Assembly (NCBI RefSeq): GCF_018449515.1
Contig: NZ_JAAVUQ010000032.1
Coordinates: forward strand, 1 to 64,000
Source of the DNA: Caballeronia sp. dw_19
Lineage (GTDB): Bacteria; Pseudomonadota; Gammaproteobacteria; Burkholderiales; Burkholderiaceae
Direction of reading: 5' to 3'
DNA: 64,000 bases
Shown here: positions 33,731 to 43,554 of the stretch, one piece after another
Layout of the letters: each line of letters begins with the position of its first letter
Numbering within the stretch: the first letter of the stretch is position 1
Notes under the pieces: model-generated
The model's input: only the letters and a program-made list of their open reading frames with translations
Told to the model about the DNA's origin: nothing
Database searches by the model: none
Position numbers and translations under genes: made by a program

Positions 33731-35292
33731 ACGGGCAACTGCTCAGTCCGCTTTCGCTCGCCTTCTTCCTGGCATTCCTTCTCGTGACGGCCGGCATTAC
33801 CTGGTTTGCAGCGCGCAAAAGCCGCTCGGCCAGCGAATTCTTCAATGCGGGTGGCCGTGTCGGCCCGCTGCAAAATGGTCTCGCGATGTCCGGCGAATAC
33901 CTCAGCGCCGCAGCGTTGCTCGGCATGACCGGGGCCATTTCGCTGAAGGGCTTCGACGGTATCGTGTACAGCATTGGTGTGTTCGCGGGATGGCCTCTGA
34001 TTCTGTTCCTCGTCTCGGAACCAATGAAGCGCCTTGGCAAGTTCACGCTCGCCGACGTCATTGCATGGCGGCTCGACCGGAAGCCTATCCGGATCGCCGT
34101 CGCGCTCGCCAGCCTGCCGATCGTGCTTTTTTATCTGATCACGCAGCTCGTAGCGGCAGGTGGGCTTGTCAAGCTGATGTTCGGGCTGTCCTATTTTCCG
34201 GCGGTGTCTTTAGTCGGTGTGATCATGCTTTGCTATGTCTTTTTCGGCGGCATGCTGGCGACGACCTGGGTACAGATCATCAAGGCGGCTTTGTTGTTCA
34301 GCGGAAGTGCGTTGCTGGTCCTTCTTCTGCTTGCGCACTTCGGCTTCAGTCCCGCCGCGCTCTTCACACAAGCCGTCTCCCGGGCAGGTCCGGCGATCAC
34401 CGGCCCAACCTTATTGCCGACGCTCGCGCGCTGGGACACGATATCGCTGGCAATAGCACTCGTGTTCGGTGCGTTGGGTATGCCGCAAATCCTGACGCGC
34501 TTCCTGACGGTCGCCAATGCACGCGACGCCCGGCGTTCCGCGTTCTATGCGACGGGTCTGGTCGGCGTTTTTCATGTGTTCGTACTGCTGCTCGGCTTCG
34601 GCGCGCTTGCACTCATCGGACACGACGACATATTGAAGACAGGCGGTGCCGGCAACATGGCCGTGCCGTTGATGGCACGCCTCCTCGGCGGCGATGCGTT
34701 TTTTGGCTTCATTTGCGCGGTCTCGTTCGCGACCATGCTGGCGGTCGTGGCGGGACTCACCTTGTCCGCAGCGACAACTTTCGCACACGACATCTGGGCG
34801 GGTGTCATCAAGAGTCCAAGCGCCACCTCGACGGATGCCGACCGCGATCCGCATGCGCAGCAACCGCGCGTGGCGCGCACGGCGGCGGTGGCAATAGCCA
34901 TTGCCTCCGTCCTGCTGGCATTGCGCTTCGAAGGCCAGAACGTCGCCTTCATGGTCGGCTTGAGTTATTCGATTGCGGCCTCGGCGAACTTTCCGGTTTT
35001 GATGCTCGCGTTATTTTGGAAGCGACTGACGACCAGCGGCGCGGTGGCCGGGATGCTGAGCGGAGCAACCGCCGCAGTCGTGATGATCGTTCTCTCCCCC
35101 ACCATCCAGGTTGAAGTGCTGCACAAGGCGCTGGCTGATGTCGAAAACCAGTGGTGGTTCGTCTCACTGCGCAACCCATCTATCGTTTCGGTCCCGTTCG
35201 CCTTCTTCATCTCCTGGGCAGTGTCGGTCATGCGGCCACAGACCGTCGAACAACAGGGTTTTGAACGGATGCAGCGTGTTCTCGATCTATGA
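33727..35292 (+). CDS. actP: Cation/carboxylate symporter (ActP-like, SSS family)
   Basis: A 521-residue membrane protein with about thirteen helices of the sodium:solute symporter family. ARKSRSASEFFNAGGRVGPLQNGLAMSGEYLSAA is the family's N-terminal signature (outlined), with GFDGIVYSIGVFAGWPLILFL and GMPQILTRFLTVANARDARRS further on. It is coupled to the DUF485 gene upstream as in actP operons. Given the racemase and nitrilase neighbours it may import a hydroxy- or aryl-carboxylate rather than acetate. Confidence 0.88.
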   Translation: MNGQLLSPLSLAFFLAFLLVTAGITWFAARKSRSASEFFNAGGRVGPLQNGLAMSGEYLSAAALLGMTGAISLKGFDGIVYSIGVFAGWPLILFLVSEPMKRLGKFTLADVIAWRLDRKPIRIAVALASLPIVLFYLITQLVAAGGLVKLMFGLSYFPAVSLVGVIMLCYVFFGGMLATTWVQIIKAALLFSGSALLVLLLLAHFGFSPAALFTQAVSRAGPAITGPTLLPTLARWDTISLAIALVFGALGMPQILTRFLTVANARDARRSAFYATGLVGVFHVFVLLLGFGALALIGHDDILKTGGAGNMAVPLMARLLGGDAFFGFICAVSFATMLAVVAGLTLSAATTFAHDIWAGVIKSPSATSTDADRDPHAQQPRVARTAAVAIAIASVLLALRFEGQNVAFMVGLSYSIAASANFPVLMLALFWKRLTTSGAVAGMLSGATAAVVMIVLSPTIQVEVLHKALADVENQWWFVSLRNPSIVSVPFAFFISWAVSVMRPQTVEQQGFERMQRVLDL

Positions 35293-35352
35293 AGCCGCCC
35301 AGCATGACACTTCAACTAAACATTTAACCAAGTCGTCAATCAAGGAATCCAA

Positions 35353-36414
35353 ATGAAGCAATACCCGACATTTAAAGCCGCTGCCTGCCATGCTGCACCC
35401 GTCTACTTCGATGCTGACGCGAGCGTCGACAAGGCCTGCGCATGGATCCGCGAAGCCGCCGGAAAAGGCGCTGAGCTGATTGCATTTCCCGAAGCGTATC
35501 TCTCGTCGTTCCCCGTTTGGTCCGGCGTATGGGCGCCGGTTGAAACGCATGAGTTCTTCTTCAAGCTGGTGTCGAGCGCGGTGCGAATCGACGGCCCGGA
35601 AATGCATCGGATAAGAGAGACGGCGCGACGTCACGGCGTATTCGTGTCGATGGGTATCAACGAGAGCACGCCGATCAGCGTGGGCTGCGTGTGGGACACC
35701 AACGTGCTGATCGGAGACGACGGCGCGATCCTGAACGTTCATCGCAAGCTGGTTCCGACACACTACGAGAAACTTACCTGGGCGCCTGGCGACGGCAGCG
35801 GACTGCGCGTGTCGGATACGCGGATCGGGCAAATCGGCGCACTGGTATGCGGCGAGAATACGAACGCGCTTGCACGTTTCTCTCTGATCGCACAGGGAGA
35901 GAACGTTCACATCTCTTCGTTTTCGCCGCGCTGGCCGACGCATCCGCTCGGCGAAGGCGGTTACGACCTCGAAGCGGCCATCCGCCTTCGTGCAGGCGCG
36001 CATTCGTTCGAAGGGAAGCTTTTCAACGTCGTAGCGTCGGGCTTCCTGCCGCCTGCAGCAATCGATATGGTCTCGCGTGGCAACAAAGGCGTGCGCGATC
36101 TGCTAGAACAGTCGCCAAAGAGCGTATCCATGATCCTGGGGCCGGACGGCGCGCCGATCAGCGATACGATCCGCGACGAAGAAGGCATCGTGTACGCCGA
36201 TATCGACCTCGCAAAATGCGTGGTTCCCAAACAGTTTCAGGATGTGGCCGGCTACTACAACCGGTTCGACGTATTCGAGTTGAAGGTCAACAGACGGGCG
36301 CTGACGCCGGCGCAGTTTTCGGCTGATGAAAACAAGCCGATTCCCTTCGCGGAAGCATTCGACCAAGGGTCAGCAAACGAGGGCAATGGCTTCGACCGGT
36401 CTCTGCCGAATTGA
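35353..36414 (+). CDS. Nitrilase (carbon-nitrogen hydrolase)
   Basis: A 353-residue nitrilase of the branch that converts nitriles to carboxylic acid and ammonia. The catalytic triad is visible: Glu in ELIAFPEAYLSSFPVW, Lys in NVHRKLVPTHYEKLTWAPGD, and Cys in GALVCGENTNALARFSL. The CGEN context is typical of true nitrilases rather than amidases. AAGGA lies upstream of the ATG at 35353. It is probably transcribed with the symporter, 60 bases upstream. With the mandelate-racemase-like pseudogene, an arylacetonitrile or mandelonitrile-type substrate is a reasonable guess, not shown by the sequence. Confidence 0.93.
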   Translation: MKQYPTFKAAACHAAPVYFDADASVDKACAWIREAAGKGAELIAFPEAYLSSFPVWSGVWAPVETHEFFFKLVSSAVRIDGPEMHRIRETARRHGVFVSMGINESTPISVGCVWDTNVLIGDDGAILNVHRKLVPTHYEKLTWAPGDGSGLRVSDTRIGQIGALVCGENTNALARFSLIAQGENVHISSFSPRWPTHPLGEGGYDLEAAIRLRAGAHSFEGKLFNVVASGFLPPAAIDMVSRGNKGVRDLLEQSPKSVSMILGPDGAPISDTIRDEEGIVYADIDLAKCVVPKQFQDVAGYYNRFDVFELKVNRRALTPAQFSADENKPIPFAEAFDQGSANEGNGFDRSLPN

Positions 36415-36798
36415 TGCAGAGGATCACCTAGGGTTTCCGCAGATATGACGTGGGTCAGACTGGATCGATGAAATGCCGCATGACTCTCGAGAAATATTGG
36501 AGCGCTAGCGAGCCCGTGCGGCCATACGCAATCCGTCCGGACCCGATATTTGGCCTAGATAGGATTCCAAGGAGCGCCCTTCATGCAAGATTCCTTGAGG
36601 TAACCATGCACGGGCCGGGTTTCCGGGTTGTGACCACATCGACAAGGGCCTCAGCAATATTGGCGGCTGGGTTGACACGAAACCCTCGCGGCAGAAATGG
36701 GTGAAGACGAGTTGCGATTGGCAGCACAATGCGTTCCGCGATCAGGAACTCTTCCCTACCACAGCCAAGCATGCCCGGACGTACAATTGTGACAGACT
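36415..36798. other. Intergenic region with an unrecognised minus-strand frame
   Basis: A minus-strand open frame of about 74 codons (36581-36805) begins in the IS630 end and contains VRPGMLGCGREEFLIAERIV and GFRVNPAANIAEALVDVVT. It may be a gene fragment cut by the IS, but I do not recognise it. Nothing else is visible. Confidence 0.35.
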
Positions 36799-37679
36799 TA
36801 CTCATAAGTCAGGAATTTTGCGGACAAGTGATCTATGCTTGAGCGCATGTGATTGAACGAGGCGCTCATGAAACGGGACGGTCGGAGCCTGGCTCACAAC
36901 ACGCTTGAAGAAATGCGCATCCTTGCGGTTCAACGCATGGCCGGGGGCGAGCATCCGGATGATGTTGCGGCATCGTTCGGCATGCATCGCACGTGGGCAT
37001 ACAAGATCCGGGCTCAGGCGCGCGGTCGCGGGCGTGGCGTTCGGGCGCTGCGTTCGAGCAAAGGCGCGGGGCGCCCGCGCAAGCTCGCGCGTGTCCAGGA
37101 GCAGCAGGTACTGCGTTGGATCAATGGCAAGAATCCGATGCAGTATGGGTTTGACTTCGGGCTGTGGACGCGCAACCTGGTTCGGGAACTGGTGCAGCGG
37201 GAATTTGGTGTCACGCTGAGCCTAGCGTCGATCGGCGCAATGCTGGCGCGGTTGAACCTGACGCCGCAAAAACCGTTGCAGCGCAACCCGGAAGCAATCG
37301 AGCGCTGGCAGGACGACACGTATCCAGCCATTGCCAGACAGGCCCGCAAGGAAAACGCCGACATTTTCTTCTGGGACGAATCGGGCGTCCGGGCCGACTC
37401 GGTGCATGGCAGGACCTGAGCGCCGTGCGGTGAGACACCCGTTGTCGAGCGTCCAGGCGAGCGGCAAAATATGAGCGCGGCGTCTGCCGTCAACTCCAAG
37501 GGTGCATTCTGGTGCGGAGCCACGTCAAGCGCACCGGCGTCGCACGACGCCCTCTGCAAAAGGGCGAAAAGCTGGGGCCACGAATTCACGAACAGCTCGC
37601 ACAGATTGGACGAAACCCGAAGCTCGTGCGCTCGTTCTTCAGGCATCCATCTGTCCGCTATATTTCTGACCTATGAGTA
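36799..37679 (+). mobile_element. Degenerate IS630-family element with intact ends
   Basis: Inverted repeats of about 29 bases (36798-36826 and 37652-37680) match at 25 positions. Each end starts with TA followed by CTCATA, which fits the TA target duplication of IS630. The element is only about 880 bases because the middle of its transposase is deleted. It is non-autonomous and could move only with a transposase in trans. Confidence 0.82.
36868..37676 (+). pseudogene. IS630-family transposase, nonsense codon plus internal deletion
   Basis: The N-terminal helix-turn-helix part (ILAVQRMAGGEHPDDVAASF) and the first DDE aspartate (IFFWDESGVRADSVHGRT) are intact. The next codon, normally Trp, is TGA at 37417-37419. 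The frame continues with TPVVERPGERQNMSAASAVN and KGAFW. There it jumps, in a different frame, to the C-terminal segment SHVKRTGVARRPLQKGEKLG and the end HPSVRYISDL (stop 37674-37676). The second Asp and the Glu of the catalytic triad are lost in this deletion. Confidence 0.85.
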
Positions 37680-38522
37680 AATCCGATACATTGTATGTCC
37701 CGTTCAACCTCACCTTTGGTACGGCAATTTAACAATGGTATGGATAACGAAGCAGTCGTTCCATCAGGCCGATATCACCGGACAGACGCTTCACCCGTTA
37801 CTGTAGATCCGGTACCTGCAACACGCGATCTACATGCGAGGCGACCGCGGCAAGATTTCGCAGTCGTGCCGAGTGCTCGCCGACCGTAGTCGTTTCCCGC
37901 CTAAGATCCAGCGACTCGACATCGGCATGGTCAGCGTACACCGCAGCGGCCTAAAGCACGCTCAGGTAGAGCCTCACGCGATCGTTCGCTAACAGCGCGG
38001 TTTTATCCGATCGTGAAATATTAAGATTTCCTACTAAATATAGGAAACTGCTTCGGTCTTTTGCACTCGACACCTCTTTGTTTAGTCTGAAATTCAGTCT
38101 CAACCGTATTTGTGACAATCTCCTGACGGACCCACGATAGCTGTCATTTCCTTGATTTAACTCAAAAATTTTAAAATTTTTCAAAAAATCCATTTTATTA
38201 GGAATACTTCTTAGACTTGGTTCGGATATTCATGAGTGGCGGTACGAGTGACCAGCCTGGAGATCCATTTCTAAATTTTCGTCATATTTGACTTACATCA
38301 ACTCTGAGCCGGACAGGCCGGGGATGCTTCTCAGATACCGATATCAAGACTGTTCAGATCCGCGCGTCACACAATCTTCATGATACGCCCCGCAGTTGGG
38401 CTTCGATCATGCTAAACGGATTCCCGAATTAATTAACGAGCCAGGCACTCACGATCGACGTCCCGATCCTCGCCCAACGATTTAGCAGGGGTTGCTACTG
38501 TGCCTAGCCTTAAAAACACGCC
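37680..38522. other. AT-richer intergenic region upstream of mgtA-like gene
   Basis: About 840 bases, clearly less GC-rich than the surroundings (for example 38150-38215, rich in A and T runs). No recognisable gene. A 19-codon frame at 38232-38291 and an 8-codon frame at 38410-38433 exist, but neither has a convincing ribosome binding site. The long leader before an Mg2+ P-type ATPase could be regulatory, as in enteric mgtA, but I see no proline-rich leader peptide. Confidence 0.4.
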
Positions 38523-41198
38523 ATGAACTCCGCGAACGTAAGGTACGGCTGGCATACCTTCGCTTCCGTCTTTACCCGACTTCGAGGCTCCGCGTCTTCC
38601 AAAGACGTGGCGGACTCCGGCGCAACCAGTGACACCCTTGGCACGTTTTCCCGTCTCTCGCCAGAAGCTTCATTGGAGCGCCTGCAGACCAGACCGGAGG
38701 GCCTGACCAGCGACGAATCGGCACAACGGCTACGCAAGATCGGTCCCAACCAGGTCGCTCATACAGCGCGCCACACCATCGTGAGCGAACTCGTCAGTCG
38801 TTCGCTGAACCCGCTTAACCTGCTCCTGCTATCGCTCGCGGTCGCGTCGTATTTTCTCGGCGACCTTCGCGCAGCGATTGTGATCGCTGTCATGGTACTT
38901 CTGAGTGTCGTGCTTGGGTTTCTGCAAGAGCACCGCTCGAACAAGGCAGCAGACGCGCTGCGCCGAATGGTGCTGACCACCACCACCGTGCGCCGGCGCG
39001 TAGAGGGGACCCTGCAGGACCATGTCGAAGTGTCGATCGAACAGATCGTGCCAGGCGACGTCGTTCTCTTGTCGGCGGGCGACATGATCCCTGCGGACCT
39101 GCGGCTTATCTCCGCGAAAGACCTATTCATCAATCAGTCGACGCTGACCGGCGAGGCCATGCCGATCGAGAAACATGCTCACGTTGAAACCAGCACGACT
39201 GACATGCATTTCGATTTGCAGAATATCTGCTTCATGGGTAGCGCCGTGCTGAGCGGGATAGGGTGCGGCGTAGTGGTGCTGACAGGGCCTCGCACTGCCT
39301 TCGGCCATGTCGCCGGCATGATTGCCGCACAGCGTGTGCTGACGAGCTTCGACAAAGGGATTACCCGGTTCACGTGGCTGATGATGGGCTTCATCGGTGT
39401 GATGGTGCCACTCGTCTTCCTGATCAATGGTCTGACAAAAGGCAACTGGTTTGAAGCCCTGCTCTTCGCGGTCGCCGTCGCCGTGGGACTCACACCTGAG
39501 ATGCTGCCGATGATCGTCACGGTCAACCTCGCCAAAGGGGCTCTGGCAATGTCGCGCAAGCAGGTCATCGTAAAGCGGCTCAATGCGATACAGAATTTCG
39601 GTGCAATGGATGTCTTGTGCACCGACAAGACGGGCACCCTCACGCAGGATCGCATCATCCTCAAACGCCATCTCGACGCCCTGGGCAATGAGTCAGATCA
39701 GGTTCTCGAATACGCCTATCTGAATAGCCTCTACCAGTCCGGCCTCAAGAACCTTCTCGATGTCGCAGTGCTCAAGCATGTCGAGCTCCAGACACAGGTC
39801 ACAGTCCACGGGCAGTTCAGCAAGATCGATGAAATGCCGTTCGATTTCGAGCGGCGCCGGATGTCGGTCGTGCTTTCGCGCGGGGATGGCACCCACGTAC
39901 TCATTTGCAAAGGAGCTGTAGAGGAAGTTTTCTCGGTCTGCACACGCTATGTCACCAATGACCAGAAAGGTGCGCTCGATGAAAGTCATTTTGCGGCGGC
40001 AAAGGAGACGACCAACGCGCTGAACGAAGACGGCTTTCGTGTCGTCGCCGTGGCATATAAGGAGATGGCATTGGAACAGAGCGCCTACTCCGTTCGAGAT
40101 GAGGCAGATCTGACGCTGCTCGGCTATATCGCCTTTCTCGATCCGCCCAAGGAAACTGCCGCAGATGCAATCGCCGCATTGAACGCGAGTGGTGTACGCG
40201 TGAAAATTCTGACCGGCGATAACGACATCGTCACGCGAAAGATCTGCCACGAAGTGGGCATCACGGCGGATCGCATCGTGCTCGGAAAAGAGCTGGAATC
40301 GCTGTCCCAAACTCAGTTGGACGATCTTGCAGAAAGCGCCACCGTCTTTGCCAAGGTATCCCCCGCCCAGAAGGCCGCAATCATTGATGCCCTGCATCGC
40401 AAAGGACACGTTGTCGGTTTTCTAGGCGACGGTATCAATGACGGTCCGGCACTCAAGGCGGCGGATGTCGGTATCTCTGTCGATAGTGCGGTCGATATCG
40501 CCAAGGAGTCGGCCGACATCATATTGCTCGAAAAGAGTCTCGCCATACTCGGAGAGGGTGTACTCGAAGGCAGGAAGGTCTTTGGGAATATCACCAAGTA
40601 CATCAAGATGGGCGCGAGTTCGAATTTCGGGAACATGTTCAGCGTGCTGGGCGCAAGCGTCTTCCTGCCTTTTCTCCCGATGGCGCCTATCCAGGTACTC
40701 ACCAACAACCTGCTCTACGATTTCTCCCAAACCACAATTCCGACCGACAATGTCGACGCCGAATATTTAGCGGTGCCCCGGTGTTGGGACATTGGCAATA
40801 TCATGAAGTTTGTTCTGCTGATTGGCCCGATCAGCTCGATATTCGACTATGCCACCTACTTCATGATGCTTCACTTCTTTCACGCCTGGGACAAACCAGC
40901 CCTGTTCCAGACCGGCTGGTTTGTCGAGTCACTGCTTACCCAGACCTTGATCATTCACATTATTCGCACGGCCAAAGTTCCTTTCTTCGAAAGTCGAGCC
41001 AGTGTAGCGTTGGTCACAAGCAGCCTGATCGTCGCCGGGTTGGGCATTATGATCCCCTTCACGCCGGTAGGCACGTTCCTCGGCTTCGTTGCGCTCCCGC
41101 CCGCGTACTGGATCGGGGTGGTGTTGATCCTTATGAGCTACGCCGTGCTGACCCATCTCGTGAAGACATGGTTCATCCGTCGATTCGGGCTGAGCTGA
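38523..41198 (+). CDS. mgtA: Magnesium-importing P-type ATPase (MgtA/MgtB-like)
   Basis: An 891-residue P-type ATPase of the Mg2+ importer group. It has an N-terminal cation-transporter domain (TSDESAQRLRKIGPNQVAH), the actuator motif LTGEAMPIEKH, and the phosphorylation site CTDKTGTLTQDR near residue 367. The nucleotide-binding region KGAVEEVFSVC and hinge GDGINDGPALKAADVGIS follow, with about ten membrane helices. The insert HFDLQNICFMGSAVLSGIGCG is usual in MgtA. The start MNSANVRYGW gives a tail of normal length. No mgtC lies nearby. Confidence 0.93.
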   Translation: MNSANVRYGWHTFASVFTRLRGSASSKDVADSGATSDTLGTFSRLSPEASLERLQTRPEGLTSDESAQRLRKIGPNQVAHTARHTIVSELVSRSLNPLNLLLLSLAVASYFLGDLRAAIVIAVMVLLSVVLGFLQEHRSNKAADALRRMVLTTTTVRRRVEGTLQDHVEVSIEQIVPGDVVLLSAGDMIPADLRLISAKDLFINQSTLTGEAMPIEKHAHVETSTTDMHFDLQNICFMGSAVLSGIGCGVVVLTGPRTAFGHVAGMIAAQRVLTSFDKGITRFTWLMMGFIGVMVPLVFLINGLTKGNWFEALLFAVAVAVGLTPEMLPMIVTVNLAKGALAMSRKQVIVKRLNAIQNFGAMDVLCTDKTGTLTQDRIILKRHLDALGNESDQVLEYAYLNSLYQSGLKNLLDVAVLKHVELQTQVTVHGQFSKIDEMPFDFERRRMSVVLSRGDGTHVLICKGAVEEVFSVCTRYVTNDQKGALDESHFAAAKETTNALNEDGFRVVAVAYKEMALEQSAYSVRDEADLTLLGYIAFLDPPKETAADAIAALNASGVRVKILTGDNDIVTRKICHEVGITADRIVLGKELESLSQTQLDDLAESATVFAKVSPAQKAAIIDALHRKGHVVGFLGDGINDGPALKAADVGISVDSAVDIAKESADIILLEKSLAILGEGVLEGRKVFGNITKYIKMGASSNFGNMFSVLGASVFLPFLPMAPIQVLTNNLLYDFSQTTIPTDNVDAEYLAVPRCWDIGNIMKFVLLIGPISSIFDYATYFMMLHFFHAWDKPALFQTGWFVESLLTQTLIIHIIRTAKVPFFESRASVALVTSSLIVAGLGIMIPFTPVGTFLGFVALPPAYWIGVVLILMSYAVLTHLVKTWFIRRFGLS

Positions 41199-41413
41199 TC
41201 GCGCCACAGAATTCGAAATGATAAAGGAATCCTCATTAACTTCATCGGAATAATTCTTCCTCAACCGGCAGAGTCCGATGCCGTGCAGGCAACCGACGGT
41301 TCCCCGGTCAGTCGGAATGTACCGATTTCCGAGCGGCCTGCCGTCCTCACCCAATCGCGCAACCGCCGGACCGTACCTATGCTGCGCCGTGCCTGGCATA
41401 GCAAGAGCGGACG
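41199..41413. other. Spacer between mgtA-like gene and IS3 remnant
   Basis: No gene recognised in these 215 bases. Confidence 0.4.
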
Positions 41414-41553
41414 TTGTCTGAACTGGCTACGCTCGAATGGGTGACGTGGTACAAGCCTCATCGCCAGCCGAGGACGCGTATTACCACCAACCTGCCGTAC
41501 GGGCCGCCGTGGCCTAACTTAAATCAACCGGCCTCCACGATTCCCGGAACGGT
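41414..41553 (+). pseudogene. IS3-family orfB 3' end and terminal repeat, remnant
   Basis: LSELATLEWVTWYKPHR is the C-terminal region of IS3-type orfB integrases. After a frame change the tail continues as SSPAEDAYYHQPAVRAAVA followed by TAA at about 41514. The next bases (CCTCCACGATTCCCGGAACGGTTC) resemble the right inverted repeat of IS3 elements. The rest of the element is gone. Confidence 0.7.
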
Positions 41554-41808
41554 TCGCCCGGGATTTCGGTGCCGCAACACGACCGGATGCGGTAGGCTTG
41601 AGGGTAGTCGCCACGCAGCAGCGAATCGGTTTGAAGCCTGCTTGCAATGTCCTCGCTTTGCGGCTGGTCTGTAGCGCGGCTTTACAGACGGTTCGCATGC
41701 GATGATCGCGGCACCAGGCTTCGCTAGACCGACTCCGTTCGAGCGAGACTCTGAAGGACCAAAGGGGTTCGGAAAACCGCGGAGAGCTGCCCTTGTTGAT
41801 ATCCGTTT

Positions 41809-43554
41809 ATGCATACCGTTGAAACCGTACTCCTGGTACTGATGCTAGGAGCGCTGACGGGCATTGCTGCCCGCTATGTCCGCGTCGTTCCGCTGCCGCT
41901 GATCCAGATTCTCCTCGGGGCGATGCTGTCCTGGCCGCGGCAGGGGTTGCACATCGAGTTCGACCCGGAACTGTTCCTCCTTCTGTTCATCCCTCCGTTG
42001 CTGTTCGCCGACGGCTGGCGCATTCCGAAACGCGAATTCTTCGCGCTCTACAAGCCGATCCTGAAGCTGGCGCTTGGCCTGGTGCTGTTCACCGTCATCG
42101 GGCTGGGCTATCTCATTCACTGGATGATCCCGGAAATGCCGCTGACCGTCGCTTTCGCGCTCGCTGCAGTGGTGTCCCCCACTGACGCGGTGGCCGTTTC
42201 GGCCGTCACTCGCAACCTGGGCATGCCATCCCAGACGATGCGCGTGCTCGAAGGTGAATCGCTGTTGAATGATGCATCTGGCCTGGTAGCTCTGAAGTTC
42301 GCTGTCGCAGCTACGCTCACTGGTCTCTTTTCGTGGTCCGCCGTCGCCAGGGACTTTATCTGGATCGCCCTCGGCGGGCTCGGCGCCGGCGCACTCATCG
42401 GCTGGGGCTTCGCCGTGGCACGCGAGGCCGTGACGCGGCGCCTGGGCGACGTGGCAGCCACACAAATGGTGCTGCTGTTGGTACTGCTGCCTTTTGCGGC
42501 CTACATCGTCGGCGACCGTATTGGCGTCTCTGGGATCCTGGCCGCGGTGGCCGCGGGCGTCATGACCAATTTCGCAGATCTCAACCGCGGCGAATTCGTG
42601 GCAGAACGCATGCAGACGGAAGGCGCCTGGACCATGGTTGAATCAGCCTTCAATGGTGCGATCTTCCTGCTGCTAGGCCTGCAATTACCGTCCATCATTG
42701 GCGTTACACTAGGCGAAGCCGGCCATCGCTGGTGGATTCTCGCGGGCTACGCGGCCGCGATTTCATCGGCACTGTTGCTGCTGCGCTGGTTCTGGCTGAC
42801 GATCGGTGTGCAGGGTAGCCTCTGGCGCGCACACACGGAAGGCAAGATGATTGAGAAGCCCTCGTACCTGCTGACCATTGCAACTACGCTGGCTGGCATC
42901 CGCGGTGCCGTGACGCTGGCCGGTGCCCTCTCGGTGCCGCTACTGCTCAACAACGCGACCTCCTTCCCGGGCCGTGACCTCCTGATCTTCCTGGCGACCG
43001 GCACCATTCTGTTCACGTTGGTGATCGGAAGCATCGGCCTGCCGCTGGTTCTCAAGCGCATGCCGCCGAGCGGCGAGCCCACGTCGGCGCGAGAGGAACG
43101 CCGCGCTCGGGTAGCCGCCTGCAAAGCCGCGATCGCCAACATGGTGTTGGGCAAGGAACAGGCAGAATCAGCCGATCCGCAATGGCTCTCGCAGTACCAG
43201 GAATCCGCTGGACGCCTGACGCAGGAGTATCGCAAGCGCATCGACCTACTCGAGGACCCGGCGCCGCCTGCGACGCCCGAGGCGCGCGCGAAAGCCCCGG
43301 ACGCGATTCGCCAGCGCCGCCACCGCTACGTGGTGGAACTCGAATTGCGGTTGAAGTCCCTCCACGTGGAGCGCGACGCCCTCTACGCCGAAAGGCATGT
43401 ACATCATATCAACGACGAGTCGCTGCGCAGTCTGGTCGCGGAGCTCGATCTGGCAGAAGCCTCGTTGCGCAAGCGACTCGACGTGGCCCGCCAAGCGGCC
43501 GGTTTGACCGCAAGCGTGTCGGCAGCGCGTGATCCCCTGGACCCAGGCGTGTGA
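41809..43554 (+). CDS. CPA1 Na+/H+ antiporter (NhaP-like)
   Basis: A 581-residue protein with about twelve membrane helices and a C-terminal cytoplasmic extension of about 150 residues with coiled-coil character (LELRLKSLHVERDALYAERH). Conserved segments are LFIPPLLFADGWRIPKREF, AAVVSPTDAVAVSAVTRNLG, EGESLLNDASGLVALKFAVA with the ion-binding ND pair, and GIRGAVTLAGALSVP. It would exchange cytoplasmic Na+ (or K+) for protons. It lies between IS remnants and has no obvious operon partner. Confidence 0.92.
   Translation: MHTVETVLLVLMLGALTGIAARYVRVVPLPLIQILLGAMLSWPRQGLHIEFDPELFLLLFIPPLLFADGWRIPKREFFALYKPILKLALGLVLFTVIGLGYLIHWMIPEMPLTVAFALAAVVSPTDAVAVSAVTRNLGMPSQTMRVLEGESLLNDASGLVALKFAVAATLTGLFSWSAVARDFIWIALGGLGAGALIGWGFAVAREAVTRRLGDVAATQMVLLLVLLPFAAYIVGDRIGVSGILAAVAAGVMTNFADLNRGEFVAERMQTEGAWTMVESAFNGAIFLLLGLQLPSIIGVTLGEAGHRWWILAGYAAAISSALLLLRWFWLTIGVQGSLWRAHTEGKMIEKPSYLLTIATTLAGIRGAVTLAGALSVPLLLNNATSFPGRDLLIFLATGTILFTLVIGSIGLPLVLKRMPPSGEPTSAREERRARVAACKAAIANMVLGKEQAESADPQWLSQYQESAGRLTQEYRKRIDLLEDPAPPATPEARAKAPDAIRQRRHRYVVELELRLKSLHVERDALYAERHVHHINDESLRSLVAELDLAEASLRKRLDVARQAAGLTASVSAARDPLDPGV

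Noticed and set aside
38232..38291. A 19-codon frame as an mgtA leader peptide
   Set aside because: No ribosome binding site, no proline-rich stretch, and more than 200 bases from the mgtA start.
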